From Paenibacillus pabuli (lineage in GTDB: Bacteria > Bacillota > Bacilli > Paenibacillales > Paenibacillaceae), in the NCBI RefSeq assembly GCF_039831995.1, contig NZ_JBDOIO010000003.1, positions 124,001 to 188,000 of the forward strand: 64,000 nucleotides of DNA. The letters are read 5' to 3'. Position numbers and translations under genes: made by a program. The notes beneath the pieces are model-generated. The model did not search any database, was not told the origin of the DNA, and was given only the letters and a program-made list of their open reading frames with translations. Positions 8,443-16,800 of the stretch are shown piece by piece (within the stretch, counting starts at the first letter, position 1; the number at the start of each line of letters is the position of its first letter).

Positions 8443-10776
8443 ATGAAGACACTGGTTATAGCGGAAAAGCCTGATATGGGTCGAACCATTGCCGCCGTCA
8501 TAGAACCAAGAGCCAAAAACAATCGCAGTTATCTTGAAGGTGAGCATTACATTATCACTTGGGCGATTGGACATCTGCTCGGGCTTGCTGAACCGGATGC
8601 GTATGATACGAAATACAAACGTTGGAATATTGCCGATCTGCCAATTATTCCGGATCAGTTCAAAATTGTGCCAAATCCCAGAACAAAAGATCAACTGAAG
8701 ATCATTGGGGAACTTGCCAAACGAGCATCAGCGATCGTAAATGCCTGTGACGCCGGGCGAGAAGGACAATATATTTTTGCATTGATTCAACAGCAGTTGA
8801 AGCTGCGTCAGCCCGTTAAACGATTATGGATTTCGGACCTGACTGCAGAGAGCATTAAACGAGGGTTTGACGGTCTGAAGGATGCATCAGAGTTCGAAAA
8901 CCTGACCCACGCTGCTCGCGCCCGAAGTGAGGCCGATTGGCTTATTGGCATGAATGCATCACGTGCCTTTACGACTCGGCATAACGCACTGTTATCTGTG
9001 GGCCGTGTGCAGACACCCGTGCTTGCGTTGATCTATGATCGGGAAATCGAGATTGAGGCATTTCAATCACAGACGTTTTATGAAGTGGCCGCCTGGTTTC
9101 GTCAAGAGGGTGTTGAGTACAAAGGTTTACGGCAAGGAGACAAGCTCACGGACGCTGAGGCTGCTGAATCGATAGCCACCAGTGTGAAGGGCAAGACCGG
9201 ACATATTACCAAGTATGAGGCAAAGCAAACGAAGGAGTATCCGTACAGGTTATATGATCTGACTCTGTTGCAGCGTGAAGCCAATGCCAAGTATGGATAT
9301 GGAGCGAAGAAGACACTGGACATTGCACAGGCCTTGTACGAGAAACACAAGGTTATTTCGTATCCGCGGACAAATTCCAACTATGTTACGGAACAGAACA
9401 TTGAGGGTATGCACAAAACATTAAATCTGTTGAAGAACGGGCCCTATAGTGAAATTGCAATTGGCGCAAAACCTGAATTGGTTCATAAGAATAACAAGGG
9501 AGTCTGCAACCCTTCCAAGGTTGAGGATCACCATGCCATTTTGCCTACATTGAAACGGCCAGGAACTTTGTCCAAGGATGAGCAGAACATTTACGACTTG
9601 ATCGTCAGACGGTTTTTATCTCATTTCTATCCTCCTGCAGAGTACAAGCAGCATACCGTGCTTACAGAAGTGGAACAGCACCAGTTCAAAACTTCTGTGA
9701 AGGAACTGCTGTCACTCGGATGGAAAGTCGTTCTGCCTTCTTCGGATCAGGAGCAGAATGGCTCGGGAAAGAAAAAAACGAAGAAGAACAGTAATGAGGA
9801 AGAAGAAGCCGAAGAATGGACGGATAAGTCGTTTTCGGTGCAGCCAGAGCTTCCAGTTCAGTGTACCAAGAGCGAGTTCAAGGAGAAAGCAACCCAACCG
9901 CCCAAAAGCTACACCGAGGGGACTTTGCTGAAAGCGATGGAAAGTGCGGGTAAGCAGATCGAAAACGAAGAACTGCGTGACGCCATGAAGGACAGCGGAC
10001 TGGGTACGCCAGCAACACGTGCGGCAACTATCGAGCGGCTTAAAAATGTCGGTTACATTACGATGCAAGGCAAGAAGATGCAGCTGACGCTGAAAGGCCG
10101 GACGGCTATTGAATTGATCCGCCGAGCCGGTGTTGATCTATTAACTTCCCCCGAGATGACTGGACAATGGGAGAGAAGATTGTATCAGATTTCCAAAGGC
10201 GAAGCTGGCCAGGACAAGTTTATGGAGAACGTCAAGAAGTTTACCATGTCCATCATTGAGAAGGTACGTGTACAGGCCCCTGCACCAGCAGACGCATTCG
10301 GGGAAGATTCACGTGGGGGACGTGGCAAAGGCAAGGGAGCAAAAACCTCAAAGTCAGGAACCAAAACAACGGCGAAAGCAGCAGCTTCAGCCTCCAAAAC
10401 ATCACGTCAGCCTTCAGGGGCTGTATCCAGATCGAGTAACGCGGCTACCTCAGTGGCAAAGACAGCATCTGCGAGCCCGGCAAAATCCGGTGTTCGTGAG
10501 CCGTTGGCATCTTGTCCTTCGCCAGGGTGTACCGGTCAGATTATCGAGGGGAAGAAAGGATATGGATGTACTCGATTTAAGGAAGGCTGTGGATTTGTCA
10601 TCTGGAAAGAGTACGTTGGCAAAAAAATAACCAGCACGATGTTAAAGTCTTTGATTGAGAAGGGAAGTACGCAGGTGCTGGCCTTCAAACGTAAAGACGG
10701 GAGCACGGTTAAGGCCCGTATCATCCTGCAGGATCAATCTTCGGGTAAACTGTCTGCCGAAAGGCAGGAGTCATAG
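8443..10776 (+). CDS. topB: DNA topoisomerase III (type IA)
   Basis: This enzyme unlinks DNA through single-strand passage. It has 777 residues from ATG 8443 after GAAGGAGG (8423-8430). The Toprim domain is at the N-terminus (KTLVIAEKPDMGRTIA; acidic CDAGREGQ near 105). The catalytic tyrosine is Y307 in SYPRTNSNY, and GLGTPATRAATIERL near 515 is the type IA core motif. A Lys/Glu-rich stretch near 440-455 interrupts the core, and a low-complexity Ala/Ser/Lys/Thr linker (about 620-685) leads to a C-terminal four-cysteine zinc ribbon (CPSPGCTG and CTRFKEGC). The linker and ribbon make it longer than a minimal TopB. The linker is probably disordered and basic, suiting DNA contact (inference). Confidence 0.95.
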   Translation: MKTLVIAEKPDMGRTIAAVIEPRAKNNRSYLEGEHYIITWAIGHLLGLAEPDAYDTKYKRWNIADLPIIPDQFKIVPNPRTKDQLKIIGELAKRASAIVNACDAGREGQYIFALIQQQLKLRQPVKRLWISDLTAESIKRGFDGLKDASEFENLTHAARARSEADWLIGMNASRAFTTRHNALLSVGRVQTPVLALIYDREIEIEAFQSQTFYEVAAWFRQEGVEYKGLRQGDKLTDAEAAESIATSVKGKTGHITKYEAKQTKEYPYRLYDLTLLQREANAKYGYGAKKTLDIAQALYEKHKVISYPRTNSNYVTEQNIEGMHKTLNLLKNGPYSEIAIGAKPELVHKNNKGVCNPSKVEDHHAILPTLKRPGTLSKDEQNIYDLIVRRFLSHFYPPAEYKQHTVLTEVEQHQFKTSVKELLSLGWKVVLPSSDQEQNGSGKKKTKKNSNEEEEAEEWTDKSFSVQPELPVQCTKSEFKEKATQPPKSYTEGTLLKAMESAGKQIENEELRDAMKDSGLGTPATRAATIERLKNVGYITMQGKKMQLTLKGRTAIELIRRAGVDLLTSPEMTGQWERRLYQISKGEAGQDKFMENVKKFTMSIIEKVRVQAPAPADAFGEDSRGGRGKGKGAKTSKSGTKTTAKAAASASKTSRQPSGAVSRSSNAATSVAKTASASPAKSGVREPLASCPSPGCTGQIIEGKKGYGCTRFKEGCGFVIWKEYVGKKITSTMLKSLIEKGSTQVLAFKRKDGSTVKARIILQDQSSGKLSAERQES

Positions 10777-10818
10777 GCTTGTACCCAAAACGAGTATACT
10801 CACAGATTTGATGTAAAC

Positions 10819-10848
10819 AAAAGGACCCTTAACCAAGGGTCCTTTTTT
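10819..10848. terminator. Bidirectional terminator between topB and the HAD gene
   Basis: AAAAGGACCCTT and AAGGGTCCTTTTTT are perfect arms around AACC. The left arm and loop include the stop codon of the minus-strand HAD gene (10829-10831), so one hairpin serves topB and overlaps the HAD end. Confidence 0.88.
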
Positions 10849-11593
10849 GTTGCTGTTGTTGAATATTTTCATAAATAACCTGTGGAACTTCTTCCAGCGC
10901 CGTGATGGTATACATCGAAGTGTCGGGATTGAGCTGAAGATCAACAATATTGTACTGCCATTCATTTGGTTGTTTGATATATATGCTATGGATTCCGGCT
11001 GTTACTGCCGGTAAAATATCCGTGCGTAATGAGTTTCCGATCATCCATGTTGTTCTGCGGTCGAAAGGTCCGGAAGACAAAATGCCTTCAAGAGCTTCAA
11101 CGTTTTTATGCTGCCTTATATAGATACGGTCATCAAAATAAGCAGATAACTTCATCTGATCGATCTTACGCTGCTGAATCACCGTTTCGCCTCCGGTATA
11201 CAGATAGAGGGTATGTCCAGCCGATTGCAGACTTTCCAGTGTTTCAACCATGTGAGGGTAAGGCTCGACCTCTCGATCATACACGCTCATGCCAAGCTTC
11301 GTGAGGAACGTTTCTTCCTCCAATGATGTGGCTCTTGCATATTTCTGAGAGAAATAGCGATACGTATCAATGAGAGACTCCGGAAAATGGTGACTGGCGA
11401 ATCCCACTTTGTTCACACCGGTTACGTCAATTTCCAGTTGTTTGTCACGAATGTCCTGCACGGTTAATGCATGATTATCGAACCACTCCTGCATGTTCTC
11501 GAAGAACTCACCGAGGACCAGGTTAAAATATTTGTTACAATAGACGAGCGTATCGTCCAGGTCGAAAATAATATGCTGTTTGATGGTGTTCAT
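10829..11593 (-). CDS. HAD-superfamily hydrolase
   Basis: This is a probable phosphatase of the haloacid dehalogenase fold; the substrate is unknown. The start is ATG at 11593, chosen because AAGGAGT lies just upstream; the longer frame to 11638 has no such site. The 254 residues begin with motif I, IIFDLDDTLVY (nucleophile Asp and acid/base Asp). A helical cap, motif II in LYLYTGGE near 128, a conserved Lys region and motif IV GNSLRTDILPAVTAG near 190 follow. No signal peptide or membrane segment is seen. It is the second gene of a minus-strand pair after the ArsR-type regulator, about 45 bases downstream. Confidence 0.85.
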   Translation of the reverse strand: MNTIKQHIIFDLDDTLVYCNKYFNLVLGEFFENMQEWFDNHALTVQDIRDKQLEIDVTGVNKVGFASHHFPESLIDTYRYFSQKYARATSLEEETFLTKLGMSVYDREVEPYPHMVETLESLQSAGHTLYLYTGGETVIQQRKIDQMKLSAYFDDRIYIRQHKNVEALEGILSSGPFDRRTTWMIGNSLRTDILPAVTAGIHSIYIKQPNEWQYNIVDLQLNPDTSMYTITALEEVPQVIYENIQQQQQKRTLG

Positions 11594-11638
11594 TTCAAAA
11601 TCACTCCTTGCAGCCGGCGACTCCAGTACCATCCTCAT

Positions 11639-12559
11639 TTATATGCGAATATAGGATTCCAGGAACATGTTTAATTCAGACACGCCATCCGGCCGGATAC
11701 TGTATTTCTCTTTGCGGTTACTGCCGAGCAGATGGGTTCGGAGCAAACCTGCGATACGCAGCGCCATAACCTGATCTTTGACCATGTCTTCGTCCTTGTT
11801 CAATTCTTCACACATCTCAGCGAGCGATTTCGGCTCATCGGATACGTAACGAAGCAAGCGAAGCCGTTCGGGATCAGCCAAAGCATGTGTAAAACGCAGT
11901 AGACAGGTTGGCGGTTGATCTTCATTCTCTTCAGGGGTATCAACAGGATATTGCATAATCATCATGCCTTCGTAGAAGCAGTAGATATTGATTGGACGGT
12001 TATGTACTGTGGGGAAAAGAATCACCTCATCTAATCCGGGCATCGGCTCCACAATAACACCTGCTGTAGCATATTCGATAAGCAGTTCGGGTCCCATTTT
12101 GTCCAGAAGAATTCGCTTCTCATGAGCGTCTTCCTCCAGCCAGGTGCGATAATCGTCACTTATGTTCTGGCAGTAATGTTGATCCCAGAGACGAAGAAGC
12201 GGCACGTAACTGTCCCGAATACGACTTGTTTCTTCTATTGTAATACCCGGCAGAAGAGGAGATACACGCGCAAATAATTCTTCTGAAGACAGACTCGCAA
12301 GCATATTAAGGAAATCCTGATTCTCCGAAGAGCTAGTCCGATAGGCAGCCCATGCGAACAAGACATCAAAATCATCAAAGGGCCAAGTGGACGCAGGTGC
12401 GAGTGCAGCCCGTACGTTGGAACTTAGTTTGCCTTCTACTTCAAGAATCCATTCGGGTCCAACATCCAGATGTTGAATCCATTTTTTCGTGACATATACA
12501 AGAAAACTGTTCAGCATTTCATATATCGGTGAAACATCAATCTTAACATGATAAGTCAT
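11639..12559 (-). CDS. ArsR-type winged-helix transcriptional regulator
   Basis: It has 306 residues from ATG 12559, preceded by GGGAGGA at a rather long spacing; an open frame continues back to 12709 without a better site. The DNA-binding part is C-terminal: FTHALADPERLRLLRYVSD, SLAEMCEEL and a recognition-helix region VKDQVMALRIAGLL. This is the ArsR fold, but no metal-binding Cys pair is seen. The N-terminal 200 residues are an undefined helical domain, as in DUF5937-like ArsR relatives (family name uncertain). It is divergent from an MFS exporter at 12770 and could control it (inference). The HAD gene follows in the same direction. Confidence 0.75.
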   Translation of the reverse strand: MTYHVKIDVSPIYEMLNSFLVYVTKKWIQHLDVGPEWILEVEGKLSSNVRAALAPASTWPFDDFDVLFAWAAYRTSSSENQDFLNMLASLSSEELFARVSPLLPGITIEETSRIRDSYVPLLRLWDQHYCQNISDDYRTWLEEDAHEKRILLDKMGPELLIEYATAGVIVEPMPGLDEVILFPTVHNRPINIYCFYEGMMIMQYPVDTPEENEDQPPTCLLRFTHALADPERLRLLRYVSDEPKSLAEMCEELNKDEDMVKDQVMALRIAGLLRTHLLGSNRKEKYSIRPDGVSELNMFLESYIRI

Positions 12560-12619
12560 AACGATGCAGAATCCTCCCGTCACACTAAATGTACGCAGCG
12601 ACTTATGTACTATTATGGC

Positions 12620-12648
12620 TTGTTTTGCAGGGCGTTGTCCACTATAAT
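12620..12648 (+). promoter_or_regulatory. Sigma-A promoter of the MFS gene
   Basis: TTGTTT at 12620, a 17-base spacer and a perfect TATAAT at 12643-12648. It predicts a leader of about 115 bases before the GTG start at 12770. Confidence 0.65.
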
Positions 12649-12711
12649 GTTCAAGTCCGGGGCAAATGCATCGGTCTATCAACACTTCATCAATGAATAT
12701 GAATAACATGC

Positions 12712-12743
12712 GAAAAGTCGTCAGCGATGGCGATTTTTCTTTT
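12712..12743 (+). promoter_or_regulatory. Terminator-like hairpin in the MFS leader
   Basis: GAAAAGTCG and CGATTTTTC form a 9-bp stem (one G-T) around a 10-base loop and are followed by TTTT. It ends only 10 bases before the ribosome site, so it may be an attenuator of the exporter. No alternative pairing partner is obvious. Confidence 0.35.
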
Positions 12744-12769
12744 GGTTGTCCGCAGGAGGAATGAAATTC

Positions 12770-13960
12770 GTGTCATCTATTAATGTCGCAAAATCATCAC
12801 ATTCTACATCCAACTATCTCATACTCATTATCGTTATAGTTGTAGCAGGGATAAGTCAGGGATTATTGCTTCCTGTACTATCCATTTTTCTGGAGCAAAA
12901 AGGGGTATCCCCCGGGTTAAACGGCCTCAATGCAGCAGCACTGTATGTAGGTTCCTTTGCAATGACTCTGGTTGCAGAACGGCTGCTCGGAGCGGTTGGT
13001 TTTAAAAAACTGATTGTCGGCGGCCTGTTATTTGTTATGTTTCCCCTAATCCTTTTTCCGTATTACCCGGATATCAAAATATGGTTTATTCTTCGACTCG
13101 TCGTTGGTATTGGCGATAGCGCGTTGCATTATGCCGCTCAGCTCTGGGTTCTTCTCGTTACGGCACCCGAAAAAAGAGGTCGTTACATATCCCTATATGG
13201 CATGTCCTACGGACTTGGCTTTAGTATAGGGCCTTTGGGCATCAAGCTGCTCGGATTCGGCGAGGCAGTGCCGTTCTGGGTTCTTTTCGTTTGTATGGGC
13301 GCCGTGCTTGTGCTTGTATTAATGAAGCTTCCTGATACTAAACCGGAAAAAACAGAGCATGGTCAGCTCCCGGAACGCCGGTTCCGTCGCAGTTGGGCCT
13401 GGGCTTGGTATGCGTTAATACCCGCGCTTTTGTATGGTTATATGGAAGCAGGGATGAACAGCAATTTCCCGGTATACGGATTGCGGATTGGTTTAGATGC
13501 CAATCAGATCTCATCTTTGCTGCCGTTTGTGGGCATCGGAGGATTGTTCCTGCAGTTACCTCTCGGTATACTCAGTGACCGCTTTGGGCGGAAAAGGGTG
13601 TTAATGTCTGCTGGTATTGCAGGCGGGGTCATGTTCATGCTCGTACCCGTGGCCGGGACTCACTTCTGGTGGACGCTGGTGCTGTTGACGGTAGCAGGGG
13701 GACTGGTAGGTTCCTTCTTTTCATTAGGACTTGCTTATGCAGCAGATATTTTACCAAAGGCACTTCTTCCTGCAGCGAACGTGGTGGCCTCGTTCCACTT
13801 TACCATTGGCAGTATTGTGGGGCCGAATCTGGGTGGCCAGATGATCAACTGGATTTCACCCGGAAGCATGTTTATCCTGCTTGGTTGCATGTATCTGCTT
13901 TTTGGTGCTGCAGGTGTGCTATTCCAGCATAAACCAATATCTCATTCTGTGTTAAAATAG
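12770..13960 (+). CDS. MFS transporter, probable drug or metabolite exporter
   Basis: The start is GTG 12770, ten bases after AGGAGG (12754-12759); the in-frame TTG 12746 precedes that site and ATG 12761 is too close to it. It has 396 residues and about 12 hydrophobic segments. The loop between segments 8 and 9 carries the MFS signature SDRFGRKRVLM. The first half shows the weaker LLGAVGFKKLIVGGLLF. Segments 4-5 contain GLGFSIGPLGIKLLGF, like motif C of drug-proton antiporters. It is divergent from the ArsR-type gene. The substrate cannot be read from sequence. Confidence 0.85.
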   Translation: MSSINVAKSSHSTSNYLILIIVIVVAGISQGLLLPVLSIFLEQKGVSPGLNGLNAAALYVGSFAMTLVAERLLGAVGFKKLIVGGLLFVMFPLILFPYYPDIKIWFILRLVVGIGDSALHYAAQLWVLLVTAPEKRGRYISLYGMSYGLGFSIGPLGIKLLGFGEAVPFWVLFVCMGAVLVLVLMKLPDTKPEKTEHGQLPERRFRRSWAWAWYALIPALLYGYMEAGMNSNFPVYGLRIGLDANQISSLLPFVGIGGLFLQLPLGILSDRFGRKRVLMSAGIAGGVMFMLVPVAGTHFWWTLVLLTVAGGLVGSFFSLGLAYAADILPKALLPAANVVASFHFTIGSIVGPNLGGQMINWISPGSMFILLGCMYLLFGAAGVLFQHKPISHSVLK

Positions 13961-14044
13961 AAGCTGGTGTTCGCATGGAAATTGATGTCCATTTCCGAGT
14001 ACACTATATAGTAGGGAAAAACATGGACAAGAGGAGACATCGCG

Positions 14045-14770
14045 ATGATCAGAGTTGAGAATTTGAGTAAATCCGTTGGAGCGGACCGTGTTCCGGTTCT
14101 ACGGGATATACGATTTGATATGCAACAGGGTGAAATGATCGGAGTAGTCGGATCTAGCGGCAGTGGAAAAAGCATGCTGCTTAAGTGCCTGGCCATGATG
14201 GAGAAATGGGATGGCGGCCGATTTACCGTTGACGGTGTCGAAATTTTAAAAGAAGGCTGGTCCGGCAAACGGAAAATTAAGCGTGAATGGGCATACTTGG
14301 AACAGAATCCTCAGCTCTATCCTAGGCGATCAGCACTCAAAAACGTATTGATTGGTCGATCAGGTCAGACGCCTTGGTGGAGAATGGTGACTGGCATGGT
14401 CCGTTCGGATGATTATATGGGTGCCATGGATTATCTTGAAGGGCTTGGTCTACTGGATAAAGCCCATCAAACGGCAGAAAAGCTAAGTGGCGGTGAGAAA
14501 CAGCGTGTTGCGATTGCTCGTGCACTCGCTCATGGTGCCAAAGTGATTCTTGCGGATGAACCGGTGATTGGACTTGATCCGCATACCGCTGATACGGTGC
14601 TCGAAACGCTACGCAAACTTTGCGAAGAAGAACGAGCAACGGTCATTGCCGTTTTGCCGATTGAGATGGCCGAGAAACATGCAACGCGCATCTGGGGTCT
14701 TGCGGAAGGCAATATCGCCTTTGATATACGTGGACGTAGACTGACACAGAAAGAAAAAAACATGATTTAA
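14045..14770 (+). CDS. PhnC-like ABC transporter ATP-binding protein with altered H-loop
   Basis: It has 241 residues; ATG 14045 follows AGAGGAG. Walker A is GSSGSGKS (36-43), the Q-loop is YLEQNP, the signature is LSGGEKQRVAIARAL, and Walker B is VILADEPVIGLDP with the catalytic Glu present. The region normally ending in a conserved His (LHQ in PhnC) reads VIAVLPIEM, so the switch histidine is replaced. The closest family resemblance is phosphonate-type PhnC, but no permease or phosphonate-binding gene is adjacent. The next genes are a lipoprotein and a two-component pair, 13 bases on. It may partner a distant permease or act in signalling (inference). Confidence 0.85.
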   Translation: MIRVENLSKSVGADRVPVLRDIRFDMQQGEMIGVVGSSGSGKSMLLKCLAMMEKWDGGRFTVDGVEILKEGWSGKRKIKREWAYLEQNPQLYPRRSALKNVLIGRSGQTPWWRMVTGMVRSDDYMGAMDYLEGLGLLDKAHQTAEKLSGGEKQRVAIARALAHGAKVILADEPVIGLDPHTADTVLETLRKLCEEERATVIAVLPIEMAEKHATRIWGLAEGNIAFDIRGRRLTQKEKNMI

Positions 14771-14783
14771 ACTATTGAAATGA

Positions 14784-16109
14784 GTGATGAAATTGCTTAA
14801 CTCAAGATGGGGGCGCCTGTTAGCGTGTGGAGCAGTCACCGTGGTGCTTGGCTCTGTTCTTAGCGGATGTACGGTTATAAGCGACCCCAAAGGCTTGATG
14901 AAGAAACCTATGTTATCCACGGACAAACAAAAGTTGTTTTACGTTGTTCAGAAGGAGCAGCCGCCAGAGAGCAATCTTATCCGTCCCAAAGACATGAACA
15001 ATACTAGCATGATTCGTGTTGAAGATCTCGACGGAGACGGAACGCGAGAAGCTATCGTATTTTATGAAACGCCCAATGAGAATGTACGAATTCATGGCAT
15101 GCTGCTGGAGGAACAGGGAGATACGTGGGTGAAGAAACTGACGTTTGATGTTCCAGGAAGTGAATTGCAATCTTTTAAAGTCCTGGATGTTACAAACGAT
15201 GGAAACCCGGATATCATTCTCGGTGTAAGTCTGCAAGAGCAGAAAGCACTGACTGCATATTCCTATAGTGGCGGTGCACTTGAGCAGGTATTGGGTGGTG
15301 TCCCGTATAACCAGTTTATTATTGACGATTTGCAAGGTAACACACTGGATCTGAATGGGGATGGGAACAGCGACTTTGCCATTGTAGCCATAAATAACAC
15401 TGGTTTTGCAAGCGTAGCGTTATATCAGTATGAGGAAGGCAGCTTCAAGGAAGTTGATCGACTACAGACCGATTATACGGTTAAAGAGATCTATAATGCT
15501 CTTGGTGGAGAAATCGCCAAAGGTAAGATGGGAATTGTACTCGACGCAGAGCTGGATGACCGTAGCTCTTTCTCACAAATTATCTATGTGAAAGATAACA
15601 AACTGGTGAATGCCTTCAAATCGCCTGATCAAACCTACAGAGATGACAAAATTTTAAGCGGTGATTTCAACAATGATGGTATTATTGAGTTTGGACTAAA
15701 GGAAACGCCAAAAGGCTGGGAACATTACGTATTTGACTCCCGCATGTGGTTTTATACCTTTTATCAATGGGATGGCAAGGATGGAAAAGAATTTGTTTCG
15801 TTCCAGTATCGTGATGATGCCAATCTATTTCATTTAAATCTAAAGCCGGAGTGGTACGGAAAGATTACCATTGATACCAAATCGGAAAAGGAAAAATATA
15901 TTCGATTTAAAATGATTGATACGGATGAAACCGTGGGTGAAATTAAATATTTCACGTTTTCTCAGTGGGAGCAAGAGAAAGGAAAGAGATGGAAAGAGAT
16001 TACCCGAACAAACGACCGGGTGATTGCTTCACGTAATGCGCAGGATAGTAACGAAGGATTACTTGATAATATGTCTCAGCTGAACAGAAAGGGAGAACTT
16101 AATGAGTAA
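14784..16109 (+). CDS. Lipoprotein with FG-GAP/VCBS-like DxDGDG repeats
   Basis: It has 441 residues from GTG 14784 (ATG 14787 is the next codon and equally possible); the ribosome site is weak, so translation may be coupled to the ATPase gene 13 bases before. A signal peptide ends in the lipobox VLSGC, with the lipidated Cys at residue 29. Four or more calcium-loop-like motifs recur: VEDLDGDGTREAIVF, DVTNDGNPDIILG, DLNGDGNSDFAIV and GDFNNDGIIEFGL. These match the FG-GAP/VCBS pattern of beta-propeller proteins. It overlaps the response regulator start by 8 bases, suggesting a surface sensor or accessory for the two-component system (inference). Confidence 0.8.
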   Translation: MMKLLNSRWGRLLACGAVTVVLGSVLSGCTVISDPKGLMKKPMLSTDKQKLFYVVQKEQPPESNLIRPKDMNNTSMIRVEDLDGDGTREAIVFYETPNENVRIHGMLLEEQGDTWVKKLTFDVPGSELQSFKVLDVTNDGNPDIILGVSLQEQKALTAYSYSGGALEQVLGGVPYNQFIIDDLQGNTLDLNGDGNSDFAIVAINNTGFASVALYQYEEGSFKEVDRLQTDYTVKEIYNALGGEIAKGKMGIVLDAELDDRSSFSQIIYVKDNKLVNAFKSPDQTYRDDKILSGDFNNDGIIEFGLKETPKGWEHYVFDSRMWFYTFYQWDGKDGKEFVSFQYRDDANLFHLNLKPEWYGKITIDTKSEKEKYIRFKMIDTDETVGEIKYFTFSQWEQEKGKRWKEITRTNDRVIASRNAQDSNEGLLDNMSQLNRKGELNE

Positions 16110-16800
16110 AGTACTTATTCTTGAGGATGAAGAGTCCATCCGCAGTTTTATAGTCATCAATTTAAAGAGAAACGGGTTCGAAGTGCTTGAAGCAGGAGAT
16201 GGGCATGAAGCGCTTCGCATCTTGCAAACTGTACCTGATATTGATCTGGCCCTTCTTGACGTCATGGTACCTGGAATTGACGGTTTTGAAGTGTGTCGTC
16301 GTATCCGTGAAACCAATGAGCGTCTCGGGATTATTTTCTTAACAGCAAAGGTTCAGGAGCAGGACAAGGTATATGCACTTTCAGTTGGAGCAGACGATCA
16401 TGTAAGCAAACCATTCAGCCCGACCGAACTGATTGCACGAATCCAATCCTTGCTACGCAGAGTGAATGTGCACCGGGAGACCGCAGCTAAGGTCACTTTC
16501 CAATCGGGGCCGTTTTCTCTGGATCTGATCTCAAAACAATTTAAAAAACAAAATGAATTAATTGAATTGACTCCAACAGAATTTTCACTGATTCAATTTT
16601 TCCTGGAAAAAGAGAATACACCGCTTAGCCGGGATTTGCTCCTGGATCATGTCTGGGGCAAAGAATATATGGGAGATCCCAAAATTGTGGATGTGAACAT
16701 TCGCCGCTTACGCCAGAAAATCGAGAATAATCCTTCCGAACCTGAATACCTGCAGACTGTATGGGGTCACGGTTACAAATGGAAGGGCCGGGAGCAATGA
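16102..16800 (+). CDS. OmpR/PhoB-family response regulator
   Basis: It has 232 residues from ATG 16102, preceded by GGGAG within the lipoprotein gene. The receiver domain has acidic E8/D9/E10, the phosphoacceptor D53 in LALLDVMVPG, a Thr in IIFLTAK and a Lys in HVSKPFSP. The C-terminal winged helix contains LTPTEFSLIQFFLE and VDVNIRRLRQKIE. It overlaps the kinase start by ATGA, so the pair is translationally coupled. Confidence 0.95.
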   Translation: MSKVLILEDEESIRSFIVINLKRNGFEVLEAGDGHEALRILQTVPDIDLALLDVMVPGIDGFEVCRRIRETNERLGIIFLTAKVQEQDKVYALSVGADDHVSKPFSPTELIARIQSLLRRVNVHRETAAKVTFQSGPFSLDLISKQFKKQNELIELTPTEFSLIQFFLEKENTPLSRDLLLDHVWGKEYMGDPKIVDVNIRRLRQKIENNPSEPEYLQTVWGHGYKWKGREQ

